Positions 11,811 through 24,275 of a DNA stretch of 64,000 nt are shown here, in pieces. The notes below the pieces were generated by a model. It saw only the letters and a program-made list of their open reading frames with translations. It was not told the DNA's origin and searched no databases. Within the stretch, counting starts at the first letter, position 1. Every line of letters begins with the position of its first letter. The stretch is taken from the NCBI RefSeq assembly GCF_000247695.1, contig NW_004624743.1:7958566-8022565 (forward strand). The letters run 5' to 3'. Source of the DNA: Heterocephalus glaber. Lineage: Eukaryota > Chordata > Mammalia > Rodentia > Bathyergidae. The translations under genes and the position numbers were made by a program.

Positions 11811-13719
11811 ATGAATAGCATGCATATGTGTGCACTGATTCCTTCTTTGGTTCCTTCAGTTATTCCCATAACAGCAGATGCTTGACATTTCCATGGGATA
11901 CATCCAAACTCCTCCAGAACCACTACTAAATTAACAATCAGATCATAGCATACAATTTTGCCAGCTTCCTTGTTTCTAACACAATCTACTCAATCTACTA
12001 ATACAATCTACTCTGCGCCTCCTTCAGAAGGTTGCCAACAGAATGAAATTAGAACAGCAAGTCCATGCTAACATGTGAGGCAGAGAGCTCATTGACTCAC
12101 TCGCCGACAAGTTGTATGATTTAAATTTACACCCAAAAAAGATACCAACCACCACTTCAAATCATGTGTCTTTGCTGGGGGTTGGGGTGGTGGGTAGAAT
12201 CAAAACTCTTCTGGGTAAGAACTATAGGCAAAATAAGTTGTGGGCTTCCCTTAGGACATGTGGTTTTTCCCCTTGCACATACACTCAGTTTGGTGAAGCC
12301 AAGCTTGAGGAAAGCTGAAGCTCTCCGCTGTCAGGCAAATGAAATGGTTCACAGAGTGAGACCAGAATGCACACCAAAGTTACTTGCAAAATTCTACTTG
12401 GGACTGTAAAAGCTACATCATCTCCATCACAGGGTAACTTTCTACCAACAGAAGAAAATGACTATTGAACAAAGTCAATATGATTTCTTTTTTAAAATAA
12501 CTAAATTTCCTGGATAGTTCAAAGGAAAGCTTGATCAGAGAAAATCTTACCTGATTTGTACTGTATAACAAGACCTGTAACTTTATAGCTTGAAAAGTAA
12601 AATCAGAAAAGCATTCTGATCTTGGCTATGTCAAATATGCCATGAGACGCAAGTGGCAGATGAAGATGATATTTAGAGGAAAAGGGCACACCAAGGTAAA
12701 GAGGCAATTTGGTAGCACATGTGCTGGCCAAGAAGAATGTCAAAATAGCATATTCTTGTGGTGGCTAATAGACAAAAAATGCCTATCCTCTGAAGTTTCC
12801 ATAACCAAAATGGGTAGTCCATTTTAATTTTCAGAGGAATTTGGTGAACAAATGATTAAATATCCACCAAAGCTTGGTACTAATGAAAAATACAGTGCAT
12901 TCTGAGAAAATCAATATATAGTTTGCCTGAAGGTTTCCCAAAGGAAACATTCAGTTATTGAGGTTTAAAATACGTTAGCCCCAGAATAATAAAATTCTTG
13001 AATTGCAGGCGTTTGCAAGAACAGCAAAGGGGTTAAAGACATTTTATATTTTATCAAAGCTCTAAAACTGCTGTGCAGAGTTTTTATGCATTTCACATTT
13101 TTCACTTGCTGCTTCTTCATGCAAAAGCTTCCACCAGTACCTCAGAGCACTGCTTTACTGTTTAGAACTTCTTAATTCGGTCTTCAAGTAAAATATTCTT
13201 AGTCCTACTCTCACCTGTTTTCCACAGTTCCACTGGGTCACTGAAGATTAGGTTGGGGACCTGGGTCAATGTCTTGAGGAAAAGATATTTGTCAGTGCCT
13301 CAGTATTATTTGCAGTTTTTGTTCATTGAAAATAAGAACTTTGGCCCGGATACATTGGGCTTTAACTTTAATTATGAATCTTATTTCACTTAATGAAATG
13401 AAGAAAAATTGAGACACCTCTATTTAAAAATAAAAACAACAAAAATGTGAAGATACAAATATAAAGGTCTAAGAAAAAAATCATTAAGTTTAGGCAGGAA
13501 ATTTAATAGCTCAATTTAGACTAATGATGAAGTTAATTCAGAAAATAATCTAGTTTGTCTCTAGTAGTCTATATTTCTAAGTTAATTCTTCAATATTTGT
13601 TAAATTTTTTTTTAAATGACCTGAAATCCTTCCAAGGGAGGAAGACAATTTATCGCAGAAATAAGTGAGACGAGATGTTTCAAAAATGCAACATGCTAAC
13701 ACTTCTTTTACCAAGTTAC
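11811..13719. other. AT-rich intergenic DNA
   Basis: No gene or clear transposon is seen. Short open frames at 12112-12409 and 12642-12827 have no recognisable motifs. Confidence 0.5.
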
Positions 13720-13736
13720 AAAACTATCAGTAGTCA

Positions 13737-13825
13737 GGGCCGGGATTTAGCTCAGTGGTTCTGTCACCTGCCTTGCAAGCGCAAGGACTCAAGTTCGATC
13801 CCCAGTACCAAAAACAAAACAAAAC
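13737..13825 (+). mobile_element. ID-like SINE with exact target-site duplication
   Basis: The tRNA-like body GGGCCGGGATTTAGCTCAG with B box GTTCGATCCCC ends in an AAAAC repeat tail. A 17-base target duplication, AAAACTATCAGTAGTCA, flanks it exactly at 13720-13736 and 13826-13842. The perfect duplication marks a relatively young insertion. Confidence 0.95.
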
Positions 13826-13886
13826 AAAACTATCAGTAGTCAAAAGAATGACTAAAGATAAGTATTTGTCAAAAAAACTAATTTCA

Positions 13887-14530
13887 TGTGAGACATGGTG
13901 TCCCAGGCCTGTAATCCCAGCACTCTGCAAGACTGAGGCAGGAGGATTGCAAGTTTGAGCTCAGCCTGGGCAATTTAGTGACCTACCAAGACCCTGTCTC
14001 AAAATTTAAAATAAAAACAAAAACTGAAGAGCTTGAATGTAGCTCATTCCAAAGGTCCTGGGTTTGATCTGTTATCAGAATGCCAAGGTTGTATCCCACG
14101 GTGACAGAAAGTGAAACCATGGACAGAGGAGGTAGGGTGCAAGCAAGTTTATTTAAAAGATATAAAAGCAAGGAAGTAGAGCTCCTGCTAGCCGGAAGGG
14201 GGTCCTGAATAGGATACCTATGAGAACTCTTTGTCTTAAGGTTTTTAGGGGGCTTAGAACAGAACTCCAGCTGTTGTATAAGCAATGTGACCTCCACCCT
14301 ACAGGGGACTACATACTTTTCAGGATGCAATCTATGTGGGATTCACACAGTGTCCAGGCAGAGCCCATGCCTGATCCTGCTATGGGGAGATCCCAGACCC
14401 AGCAGGTGTTTTTGTAAGATTTCTGGAGGGCGGTAACGCAGCAGACTTCCCAACTCCATTTTCGGGCTGCTGTCCTTATGGCCTAATAGAATTCTAACTC
14501 CTGCCTCAAATCCCCAGTACTGAAAAAAAA
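13887..14530 (+). mobile_element. B1-ID dimeric SINE split by a solo LTR
   Basis: The B1 half runs from 13887 to about 14010. The ID half is interrupted at 14069 and resumes at 14509 with the B-box end and an A tail. The flanking duplication CTAATTTCAT lies at about 13877-13886 and again after the tail at about 14532-14541, which proves that both pieces are one element. Confidence 0.85.
14070..14508 (-). mobile_element. solo LTR of an endogenous retrovirus, nested in a SINE
   Basis: On the minus strand the 439-base element starts TGAGGCAGG and ends GATAACA, the TG...CA ends of an LTR. It has a minus-strand AATAAA (about 14148-14153) followed by CTTGCTTGCACC, typical of the LTR R region. The target duplication is four bases (GATC/AATC, one change), which suits an ERV1-class element. 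No internal viral genes are present. The plus and minus open frames over it are artefacts. Confidence 0.75.
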
Positions 14531-14544
14531 GCTAATTTCATAGA

Positions 14545-15110
14545 ACCAATACTAAATTTAGCACTGAAGTATTTAAAAGTAGCATTAATTTAATAAGAAA
14601 TTTTCATGTAATTAAGAAAGCATTTGAGCATACTCACTGACACATTTCTCTTATTGTGCAAATACTACCGCACCTACTTTCGCGTTGGCCATGAGAAAGA
14701 CTATTTCAAAAGATGTTTACCCTTTTTGTTTATATCTTTTAATATTCACTTACAGTCCTGCGACCCACTGAATCATAAGTACATTCAGATTATCATATTC
14801 AGAATTTACCACTAAGGAACAGTTCGTTGTAATCATGTCAGGTAGCTCTAAACCCCTCATCCTCATTGCTCATTTTTGAACTCTTCAGAAGATCTCAAAA
14901 TTAGTTGGTACTCCTTACACCTCCAGAACAAAAATGTTCTGGAATGGAACAACATAAGCTTCAGTTAACCATGGGATGTGACCTTGAAGTGTAATTCAAA
15001 AGAAATTGGTAGCAACTATTCCAAGTAGTATCTGCCCTAGGGTGAAGGGAACAGGCAATGATCCTGACTGTTAATTCTTTTCATTGCTCACTTAGTTCTG
15101 GCCTAACAAG
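14545..15110. other. intergenic DNA
   Basis: No gene or clear repeat is recognised here. Confidence 0.5.
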
Positions 15111-15114
15111 TTGA

Positions 15115-15430
15115 AAATACAGTCACTGCTTCCTACCCATGGGTTCCACATCTGTGGATTTAGCCAACTGCAAATAGAAGACTTGAGAAAAAAACTGCAT
15201 CTGTATTGAACATGTACAGACATCGTTGTTGATATTATTCACTAAGTAATACAGAATAACAAGTATTTACATAGCATTTACATGGTGTTACATGCAATCT
15301 TTAGACGACAAGTATACAGGAAGATGTGGGTAGGTCACTGCAGGTCATACACCATTTTAGGCAAAGATTTGGTATCCATGGGGCATCTGAAACTAATCTT
15401 CCAAAGATACCAAGGGATATCTATACATCT
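15115..15430 (+). mobile_element. Tigger/pogo-type DNA transposon remnant
   Basis: The series GGGTTCCACATCTGTGGATT, then TGTATTGAACATGTACAGAC, ATTTACATAGCATTTACATG and GATTTGGTATCCATGGGG matches the Tigger-related non-autonomous repeats I know. It ends near ACCAAGGGAT. It is fossil and non-coding. Confidence 0.65.
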
Positions 15431-15980
15431 GTGATCTGTTCATCAGACTTTCCTGAAAATGCCTCTCCACCTCAGTTCCTTCCTGATCTATTTTCCAAGG
15501 CAACCATTGCACAAATGTTCTCAAAGAGGTGACAGAAGTTGAGTTCATAGATCACACATTTTTAGTAGTGTCCTGCAGCTAGTTTGCAATAGTGAATCCC
15601 AGCAAGTGCTCTAAACCTAAGTAGGAGGAAAGTATTTGCCATCCTCAGGTAGATTTGATTGGTAAATCACCTGCAGCTGATATGAGAAGTGAACTCCTTA
15701 TCCCTCATATATGTGCTGCTGCTGAAATTGTGTGAGAATCTGTCTCTGAAATTTGTACCACTCTTCAGAAACTAAAATAGTTATAAATAGCACAAGAATC
15801 TATCACAATCCACGTGAAAATCTTAATTTGAGTCCATCTTCTGTGGCTTAGTTTATTAGTGAATAAAATATAAAATAGACAATTTCTCCAGCATTGCAAA
15901 AAGAATTTCACTAAATACTAAAAAGAATTTAAAAATTAACAAGGAAACATAACTGCCAGCAACATATATAAATTTTGATA
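15431..15980. other. intergenic DNA
   Basis: Nothing is recognised beyond short random frames. Confidence 0.5.
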
Positions 15981-15984
15981 GACC

Positions 15985-16212
15985 ATTTTTTTTGGAATGA
16001 TTTCTTTCTTCTTCTTTGTCCTGTTGAAGCACTGGATGGAACCCAGGCCCTCACACATGCTAGGCAAGTGCTCTATCACTGAGCTACATCCCAGCCCTTT
16101 TTATTCTATTTGTAGACAAGTTATTACTAAGTTGTCCAGGCTGGTCTCAAACTTATGATCTTCCTGCCTCAACTTCCCAAGTACAGTAACCAGGACAGGC
16201 ACCAGGCAGAAT
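15985..16212 (-). mobile_element. B1-ID dimeric SINE, inverted
   Basis: The reverse ID half carries CTCTATCACTGAGCTACATC. The reverse B1 half carries TTGTCCAGGCTGGTCTCAAAC and CCTGCCTCAACTTCCCAAG. Confidence 0.85.
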
Positions 16213-16415
16213 GATTTCCTTATTGAAGAAGAACTTCTTATTTTACTAAGTTATCTGAGCTCCATTTGCCCAGAAAAAAAAAAACAAAAACATGGTAAAT
16301 TGAGGATCATTAACCTAAAATAAAATGCAAATACTAAGTGAAGAAAAATAAGCTTTAACTCAGAAATGTAAATTTTTTAAAATATCTAATACTGACATAC
16401 TAAGAAACACAGTAA

Positions 16416-16487
16416 AGGCTAGAGCTGTAGCTCAGTAGTAGAGCACTTGCCTAGTGTTTGAGAAGCCCTGTGTTTCATGTCCAGTGC

Positions 16488-16488
<1 letters not shown>
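16416..16488 (+). mobile_element. ID-like SINE
   Basis: GGCTAGAGCTGTAGCTCAGT begins the tRNA-like body. The element ends in GTCCAGTGCAAG, and a long GAAA tail repeat follows. Confidence 0.8.
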
Positions 16489-16531
<43 letters not shown>

Positions 16532-16582
16532 AAAGAAAGGAAGAAAGGAAGAAAGAAAAGAAGGAAAGAAAGAAAGAAAGCA
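16489..16582. repeat. (GAAA)n microsatellite
   Basis: A tetranucleotide tract grown from the A-rich tail of the preceding SINE. It yields the Lys/Arg/Glu open frame at 16454-16657, which is not a gene. Confidence 0.95.
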
Positions 16583-16744
16583 GTAAGAAATCTATATGTT
16601 TTTATAGAATATGTAAAATGTAATGCTAAAGATATACAACTTTCTGTGCATATTTAATATATTTCACAGTTATCTGATGAAATACTATTTTGGTTCTGAA
16701 GCTTGTGCTTTCCACCAAATTAACAAACAAATATGTGGAATATA

Positions 16745-16935
16745 TTTAAGAGGCAGCTCTGTGTAGTGGAAAAACAAGGGCTTTGAGAGCAAACACAGTG
16801 GTGACAGATGGGACCACTTTCTAGCTGTGTAATAAAGGATACATTGCTTTATCCCTGAGAGGACACTGAGGGTTAAGTGAGATAATATGAGGAAAACACT
16901 TGGGTCAGAGTCGGCTTTGAGTAATGTTTAGTGCT
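16745..16935 (+). mobile_element. MIR SINE
   Basis: TGTGTAGTGGAAAAACAAGG, CACTTTCTAGCTGTGTAATA and GGGTTAAGTGAGATAATATG follow the MIR consensus in order. Confidence 0.8.
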
Positions 16936-17167
16936 TTTCCTTTTTGTGCTTCTCTTTCTTTATGCCATACATGGTGGATTCCTGCTCCACTTTGTAGATT
17001 TTGACAACTGGCCAGGACATTTGGTGATTGTGGCAGCTAACTAGATTTTCAGTCCTGTGTTCTCAGCGAATAGCATAGGCATCTGTTAGTATCTGTTAAA
17101 GACATTTTTTTCAAAGCACGTGTGTCTATTCATTAGACAAATAAAAAGACATGAAAAAGAACATACA

Positions 17168-17294
17168 GCTGGGCATGGTGGCACACACCTGTAATCCCAG
17201 CATTTGGGAGACTGACGCAGGAGGATCTCCACAAGTTCAAGGCCAGCCTGGACTGCAAAGCGAGACCCCTGTCTTCCAAAAAAAAAAAAAAAAG
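17168..17294 (+). mobile_element. B1 SINE
   Basis: A near-complete B1 monomer from GCTGGGCATGGTGGCACACA to AGCGAGACCCC, with a poly(A) tail. It has few changes and so is relatively young. Confidence 0.9.
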
Positions 17295-17299
17295 GAAAA

Positions 17300-18420
17300 A
17301 CAAAAAGAAAAAGAACTTGCTAGCAGCTTTTGGAGTTAATGCTTCGATTTCTGTCGTTCTTATTTGTTTAAACTATCATTTTTATTTTTAAAATAATACT
17401 GTTATTTTTAATAATTTCTAGAAAATATCTTCATATAATTTAACAATATTTCCAAGCTGTCATCAAATGATACATAAAGTACATTGCACAACTCAGTTGC
17501 CTAAATTAAAATTATTTTAAAATTCAGTACTTAATTTAAAACTAAAATACGAATAAAACTATTAGAGAAAATTAGGTACAGTAATGAGTAAAGCAATCTA
17601 AAAGAAAATAACACTTAGGTCCAAAAATACAGTGAACTGCAGGTCAGCCTTATTTACTAGAAAAGTCTCCAGCTAGATCACTGAATTCAGAATACCTCTG
17701 TGGATGGGGTTCTCAGTGTCTGCTTATTTTAAAAAAAAGAGAGATTTCTTCTCATCTTTCAGAGTCCCGATTATTTTTGCCTCAGCAATATTTTTCTAGT
17801 TTTTAAAATACTCTGTGGAATATAGAATAAGGTTAAAGGCAACATTCTGTTTTTGAGGCCTTCCTTGGGCAGAAGAAACATAAAAATGTTAGTTTTCTCT
17901 ATTATGGCCTGAAGAAAGCCTATCAGCCCAAACATCACCTTTAACACGGTTTCTATTTCTGAGTAGTTTATCAACCAACCCCTCCTTTATTCTTTGGTCT
18001 AAAAACTGGTACGGGATTCACTCTCAGTATTGTAAATGTATTCGGGCTCTTTCAGCCCTCATTAGAAAGTCTCTCAATATTATAACCTTTTCCCCTCCTT
18101 ATTGTACAACAGCAAATAAAGGCTTATTTGAGTCTCAGAAGAAACCGCCCAATTGGTTATTTCATATATGTTCAAAATTTAGGGACCAGTTTTAGAATAT
18201 GTGCATTTCCTAACCATTAGCTTAGACAGTTCTTGCTTATTAAATAACAAACCAGGTCACAACTAGGAAGACCCTCATTAATTCTGAATATGTCCTAGAC
18301 ATGGGGTTCTTGTGAAAGAGAATACAGACTTGTAGTTAGTTTAGAAGAATAAACTTTATATTTTATGATCTCCACATTCTGTTTCTTAGCAAGAAACTGA
18401 AATCAGATCTGGCTTAAGAA
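17300..18420. other. AT-rich intergenic DNA
   Basis: No gene or repeat is recognised here. Confidence 0.5.
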
Positions 18421-18431
18421 TCAAAACTCTA

Positions 18432-18518
18432 GGGCTGGGGATTTCGCTCAGTGGTGCTGCACCTGCCTTGCAAGAGCAGGGTCCTGAGTTCAATCCCCCA
18501 TACCAAAAGAAAAAAAAA
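18432..18518 (+). mobile_element. ID-like SINE
   Basis: GGGCTGGGGATTTCGCTCAG starts the element and GTTCAATCCCCC is the B box. A short target duplication AAAACTCTA occurs at 18423-18431 and again at 18519-18527. Confidence 0.9.
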
Positions 18519-18529
18519 AAAACTCTAAT

Positions 18530-19300
18530 GACAAGACTCTACAGAGCAAGTGTTTCAAAAATCTTTATGCTTTCAATTTTATTCTATCTACATTATAGCC
18601 TATGAAACATAGTTGAAAATGAAAACAATAAATTAAGCAATTAAGTCTCCATGAAATTATAAAACATTTATTTTAGACTCCATTATTTTACTGATTGTAT
18701 TATTTTGATTTTGTTTATTGGTTGGTTGGTTGATTGGTGTCATCCAATCTAAATTACACATCAATTCACCTGACATACCTAGAGCTATTTATAAAACAAA
18801 TTGATAGCCATTTATTTTCAATATTTAAGTATATATTAGCATTTAATATAATATACCAATTCAAACTCTTGAGTGTACTCAGAATCTAATATTAATAAAT
18901 AGGAACATTGACTTAGGAGGCCATTTGTTTTCCCTAAAATATTTTATCATTAGGTATTGGGTAAACAGAATTTTAAAATAATATTTACAACAAAATGAAT
19001 TTTACTATGAATGTATTTGTCTTTGGGATTCCATGAGGTCACTATCTGTACACTAGGCTCAGAATGTCTGGGAAGAAATACTGGTTACAATATTTTAGAA
19101 ATCCATGTCACAATTCAAGAAATACGTTGTACATGCCAGGATCCAGTCAGAAAACAGAAATCATACGAGTTATTTAAAAGTGAAAAGTTAACCTGAAGAA
19201 CTGTTAACTATCAAAAAACATGCTGGAACGATTGGGCTTCCGCATACAAAAAAATATACCTTGACTCATACCTCAGACCACAAACAAACTAAAACAGAAG
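18530..19300. other. AT-rich intergenic DNA
   Basis: A short GGTT repeat lies near 18720. No gene is recognised. Confidence 0.5.
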
Positions 19301-19302
19301 GA

Positions 19303-19482
19303 AAGCTGGGCATTTTTGGCATGTGCCTGTAATTCCAGCACTCTGGGAGGCTGAGGCAAGAGGACTGCAACTTCTGGCCCAAACCTGGGCAATTTTGTGC
19401 TTAGCAAGACCCTGTTCAAAATAAAACCTAAAAAAGGGGTGGGAATGTAGCTCTGAGTTCAATCCCCAACACTTTAAAAAGC
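19303..19482 (+). mobile_element. B1-ID dimeric SINE
   Basis: The B1 half contains TGTAATTCCAGCACTCTGGG. The short right half contains GGAATGTAGCTCTGAGTTCA and CCCCAACAC. Confidence 0.8.
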
Positions 19483-19489
19483 AAAACAA

Positions 19490-20570
19490 AATTAAACTAA
19501 AGTAGAATGAATCATAGACCTAAGTGTAAAACTTAAAAGTATAAAATTCTAGGAGAAACTACATATGACTTTGTGATAGGAAAAGATTTCCGAAATAGAA
19601 AAATACGGCCCATCAAATGAAACACTGAAAATCTGGATATCATCAAAGTTAGATTCTGTTTTTCAAATGGTGTGGTTACAAGAATGAAGATAAAGGCCAC
19701 AGACTCTAGGAGAAAATATTTGCAAATCATATCTTTTTTGTTTTCATACCGGGGATCAAACTCGGGACCTTGCTCTTGTGAGGCAGGCAGCGGAACCACT
19801 GAGCTAAATCCCTGGCCCAACAAATTATATTTCTGATACCGGACTTGAAGTTAGAATATGTAATTCAAAACTCAAAACATCTTTAATAATAAAACTGCCA
19901 ACCCAACTTTTAATTTTTTTCCAACCCAATGGGCAAAATGGGCAAAAGGTTTGAACAATCATTTTGCCATAGAAGATATATGAACAAGCACATGAAAATG
20001 AAATTTTCTATGGTGATGGGTGTATTCATTATCTTGATTGTGATGATGGTTTTATCAATCATTAGGGTGATGCAAATGAAAAATCACACTGAGAGACCAC
20101 TGCACACCTATCCCAATGTCTAAAATGAAAATACTGGCCATATTAAGTTTGCTTGGATTGTGGACATATACTTTTCAAATATCAAATAATAGTACAACTT
20201 CAAAAACTGTTTGGAGAGTTCTCAAAAAGACAAACATAACTACCATGTAATCTACCCATTCTACTCCCAGTAATTAGCCAGGGGGAAATGAAAACATATG
20301 TCCATACAAAGATCTAAAGGAACATTTTCACGCGAGCTTTGTCAAAGCAGGAAGTAATATGAATCTCCATCAATAAGTGAAAAAGTGATACATCCATACT
20401 CTGTAATACTACTCAGAAATAAAAAGGCCTAAAAAATCTATCATCATAACTGGGACTTGGGAAAGGCAAGCTCTTTTAAGTCACCATGTCTGCTGATATG
20501 ATCAACCATATGGATGAATTGCAAAATGATTATGCTTAAAGAAGCTAGGCCAAAAGAAAAAAATGCATAT
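19490..20570 (+). mobile_element. old L1 3' fragment, interrupted by a SINE
   Basis: ATGGGCAAAAGGTTTGAACA, GGTGATGCAAATGAAAAATC, ACCACTGCACACCTATCCC and TACTACTCAGAAATAAAAAG match the end of L1 ORF2 in order. The frame is broken by many stops. An internal GTGATGGGTGTATTCATTAT segment looks like L1 3' UTR sequence displaced inward, a sign of rearrangement. Confidence 0.75.
19733..19820 (-). mobile_element. ID-like SINE, inverted, inside L1
   Basis: The reverse element shows GGGGATCAAACTCGGGACC and CACTGAGCTAAATCCCTGG. The target duplication is CAAATCATAT / CAAATTATAT (19723-19732, 19821-19830), with one change. Confidence 0.9.
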
Positions 20571-21110
20571 TGTGCGATCAAGTTTATATACAAAATACCG
20601 TAATCCTGAATAGCATGAAAGCAACTCTAAGACCAAGAATGCTGGTGCCCGCAGAGAAAATCGATCTATGTCCAGAATATAATCCTTGTATTAGTGAGGA
20701 CACTCTCTCCCCATTTCCTGATGGAAGTACTCAGTCATTCATTTGCCTGTCAGAACCAGGCTGCTGGTTCTTTTCAGGTACTTAGTAGTGAAACTGATCA
20801 GCCTTCGAGAGGGAAGTTGTTAAGCCCATGCTGAGCCTGTATTCCTGCCTCTAACATCACTTTTGACTAGTCAGTACCAGGGTAACTAGGGAAGGAAACA
20901 CACATCCAAGCAACAAACACGTAAATTTTACCCACCTAATTACTGAGTGTCCTCTGCAGTGAATGATTTTTCATGAGCATTCGCATGGGACATAAATATC
21001 TTTACATCTTGCGGCTATTCTGAAGGTGTATTCATACACCTCTTCTCTAGACTTCCTTGTCAAAGTATTCCAATCCCATTCCACATCTCTCATGACCAAC
21101 TTCTTCAAAT
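20571..21110. other. intergenic DNA
   Basis: No gene or clear repeat is recognised; the 71-codon frame at 20570 has no features. Confidence 0.45.
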
Positions 21111-21114
21111 GATG

Positions 21115-21470
21115 TTATGATCTTAGTTGTGCCCTTCAGAGTTCACATGGTTGAAGTCCTAACTCCCAGTAATTCACAGTGTAACTGTATTTGGAGATAT
21201 GGTCTTTTAAAAAGGTAATTAGGGTGAAATAAGTTGGCATAGTTGGGGGGGCCTTTAACATAGTATGGCTGCTGACTTTAAAAAAGAACTTAAGACACAG
21301 ACACAGGAAAGCCAGAGGAAGGCTTAGGAAGAAGAAAAAAGAAACCAACCTTACTGACATCTTGATTTTGGACTTCTAATTTCAGGGACTATGAAAAAAG
21401 AAATCTCCATTCTTTAGTCCATCCAGTCTGTAGTACTTTGCTACAGAAACCCTAATAAACTAACACAATG
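21115..21470 (+). mobile_element. MaLR LTR, MLT1 type
   Basis: CAGTGTAACTGTATTTGGAG, AAAGGTAATTAGGGTGAAAT and CAGAAACCCTAATAAACTAA follow the MLT1 LTR to its 3' end. Confidence 0.75.
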
Positions 21471-24085
21471 TACTTCTACCCATCTCTCAAACTGGAAAAA
21501 AAATGAAGAGCCAAATGTGCAACTTGAAATTCTGCCCACTGGAAGGACTGCCTTTCATCACATATCGCTGTAGGGCAAAACATTACCATTACCACTATGT
21601 GTCTGCTGTCTATTACAATAAATGTGCCCAAGCTGTTTTTGGAAATTAAGTGCTGCCATTTGGATTAAAAAGGACAGTCATCGTAGAGCTGTTGAAGAAT
21701 CCAGGTGCTCTCTTCACTAATGGCTCCCTAACGTGAGTGTCCTCAGTCCGTCTCAAACGATGGACTTAGGGAATGGTTACATTTGACATGCATGATAAAT
21801 ATATACCAATTTTCCTATCTCCATAAGCCTTGGGCATCTACTATTCCAAAGACACTCTATAATCTTTCCCTCATTCCATTTAAGCCACCAAAGAGTCTAA
21901 CTTTCAGTCAACCATACAAGAAGACTGGTAAAGTCTTTTCCACTGCATTAAGTTCAAAATCTATAGTAAGTCCACCCATATCAATAAATGTGACTCAAGC
22001 CAGTGTTACACAATGTCCCCCCAATATCCTTAGAATTCATTCTATTATACATTTTCAAGATTTCTGCCATATAATTAGTAAAAATTTCAAGTCTCTTGGC
22101 TTACAAACTATTTCTTCCTGGCTAAGACTTTGTACTCGTACTCATGAAGCATACTAAGACATGACCTTGGTAATGAGTCTAGTGATGACAAAGAATGGTT
22201 AGGGTAGGTCTTGAGTGGAGTGGACATCCCCTTGCAAGACAACTACCGTGGGTAAGGTTAAGGTTGTTGCAGGGTTGTCTAGCAGGGGGAAGCTAGTCTT
22301 CTTAGACCACGGAAAGACAAGGACTTCCATTCACAATGGCTCCATTCCAAGTTTCAGAGTCTTATCTCTTCCAACTGACACCTCAATTTGCAAGGAACAG
22401 ACTTGGCTAGCTTATGAATTCAACTCATCTTAGAAATGTCTAATACGTACAATTAAATTTGACTTCTCACAATACTAGTGTCATTGCTATAAGAAATAAG
22501 AAATCCTTTTAGGGCTACCATAGATATTCTGAGGTTCTTTGAGCATGTTTTGTACTAAGAGTTAACAACTGAGCTCCTTTGTTTTCTATAAATATTCTAG
22601 GTAGTTGGAAAGAATTCTTTCTGGCCCAAGTTCTTTAAAATCATGAATACAGTCATACTGGTTAAGTGTGGCAACTGCTTAGGCTCTTAAAATACATATT
22701 TCAGAAGACATTTAATCACAATCAATTATAGGTGATAATTTGGTTAATTTTAATGCCACTACATGCCATATATTACTAGCATTGCATGATACAGAGTTTG
22801 GCATTTCTTTCAAATCCAAGGGCGTGACAACTCAATTTCAAATTCCATCTTTGGAAAATAGTCTACATTATCTAGACACTTTATTTAGTATATAACATAA
22901 TTATTTCCTAATCTGTAAAATGTGATTGGTACCTATAATTGGACAGGAGAGGATAACCAATGATAAATTTTCAAATATATTTTGAAGCATGATAAACTCT
23001 CATGTGATTCACTGGGAAAATGTCTTCCTTACATTAGTAAAATCTATTATAGTAACTTGGAACTAACACATAGGCAATAAAATTAATGCTTCTTTCAAAC
23101 TTACCACTGTTTACTGCCTCTCAAATCTGTGTGTAACTAAGCTGCAGATTGACTTATTTCTAATTTTAGATGGATGAAAGGCCACTTATAGACATTAAAC
23201 TAAATTTCCTAGGAAGAAGAGAATATTTTCATTTCATCTCTGATTTTGTACTCACTTTTTTTAATACTCTAAATTTATAGCTATTTGGGAGAATGTAAAA
23301 GATCTATACTGTTTTCCCTGGTTATCACATTAGAGTAATAGGTTTTTATTTTCTTTTTCCGTAATTAGTCATGATAGATAGGTAAAAGAAAAGGAATCAT
23401 CTAACTTCAACTTTCATTAATAGGAAGTTGACAAGCATAAGTGGAGTAAAAACTAGTTCTAGAACTCTATCTCTTCAGCACAAAGTGAGGTAGGAAGGAC
23501 AGATGCAGGAAAGAGAAAGAACATTAAAAGAGGAATTAAAATGTATTATGCACATGTACCGATTCCCAACAAGGAATGTAAATATGTACTACAAACATAT
23601 ACTAATAAGGAAAATTATCTGAAAAAAAATCACTGAATACTTTTCTCAATTTAAACAATGTTCATTTAAAAAGCTGAATTCTTATCAATGTGTGGAATGT
23701 GTCCTGGAACCCAGAATGTTGAGTAGGTCCAGTTCCCTACAAGTCATCAACATCACCATAAGATCAACAAAATATTTCATAGAATATGACTCGGCCACTT
23801 AAATGACTAATGATAAACTGAGTTGCACAAACTTCTCATCTTACTTCAACCTTCACCATAGTAGAAGACAAAGACTAATCTCTAATTTCTAAACTGACTC
23901 TCTGATTATATCAAGTTATGAACTACAACTCGTTCGGGGCAATTCATTTTATCAAACATTTTCATGGTAAGGATGTTGAACCAAATCAATGCTGACTACA
24001 GTAGCAAAATTTACACACTATGAACTATTAATATTTAAGGGCACAGGAACCACTTAGAAAACAGACTTATGTATTAGAAATTGTA
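21471..24085. other. AT-rich intergenic DNA
   Basis: I find no supported gene, RNA or transposon in this stretch. The 124-codon frame at 21783-22157 plus has no domain, signal peptide or coding bias that I can see. Confidence 0.45.
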
Positions 24086-24089
24086 TGAA

Positions 24090-24275
24090 GAGCATAAAGT
24101 CAAGGGGCTGAATTATATAATCATGTGACCACCTCTGGCTGCATATAGGGCTGTTTGTTTTTCCCCCACACAGGCCCCATCTTAAACCAGAAACTTTGGG
24201 AGGTGAGCATCAACATTGCTTTTTCTACAACTGATGCCACTGTACAGCATTGAAAACTACTGTTTTAGGCCTATG
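24090..24275 (+). mobile_element. hAT DNA transposon remnant, MER5-like
   Basis: GGCCCCATCTTAAACCAGAA, ACTTTGGGAGGTGAGCATC and GCATTGAAAACTACTGTTTT follow the MER5-type 3' pattern. Degraded. Confidence 0.5.

Noticed and set aside
14070..14508. Protein-coding endogenous retrovirus
   Set aside because: Only a solo LTR is present; there is no internal gag, pol or env sequence.
16454..16657. Lys/Arg/Glu-rich small protein
   Set aside because: It is the translation of a GAAA microsatellite grown from a SINE tail.
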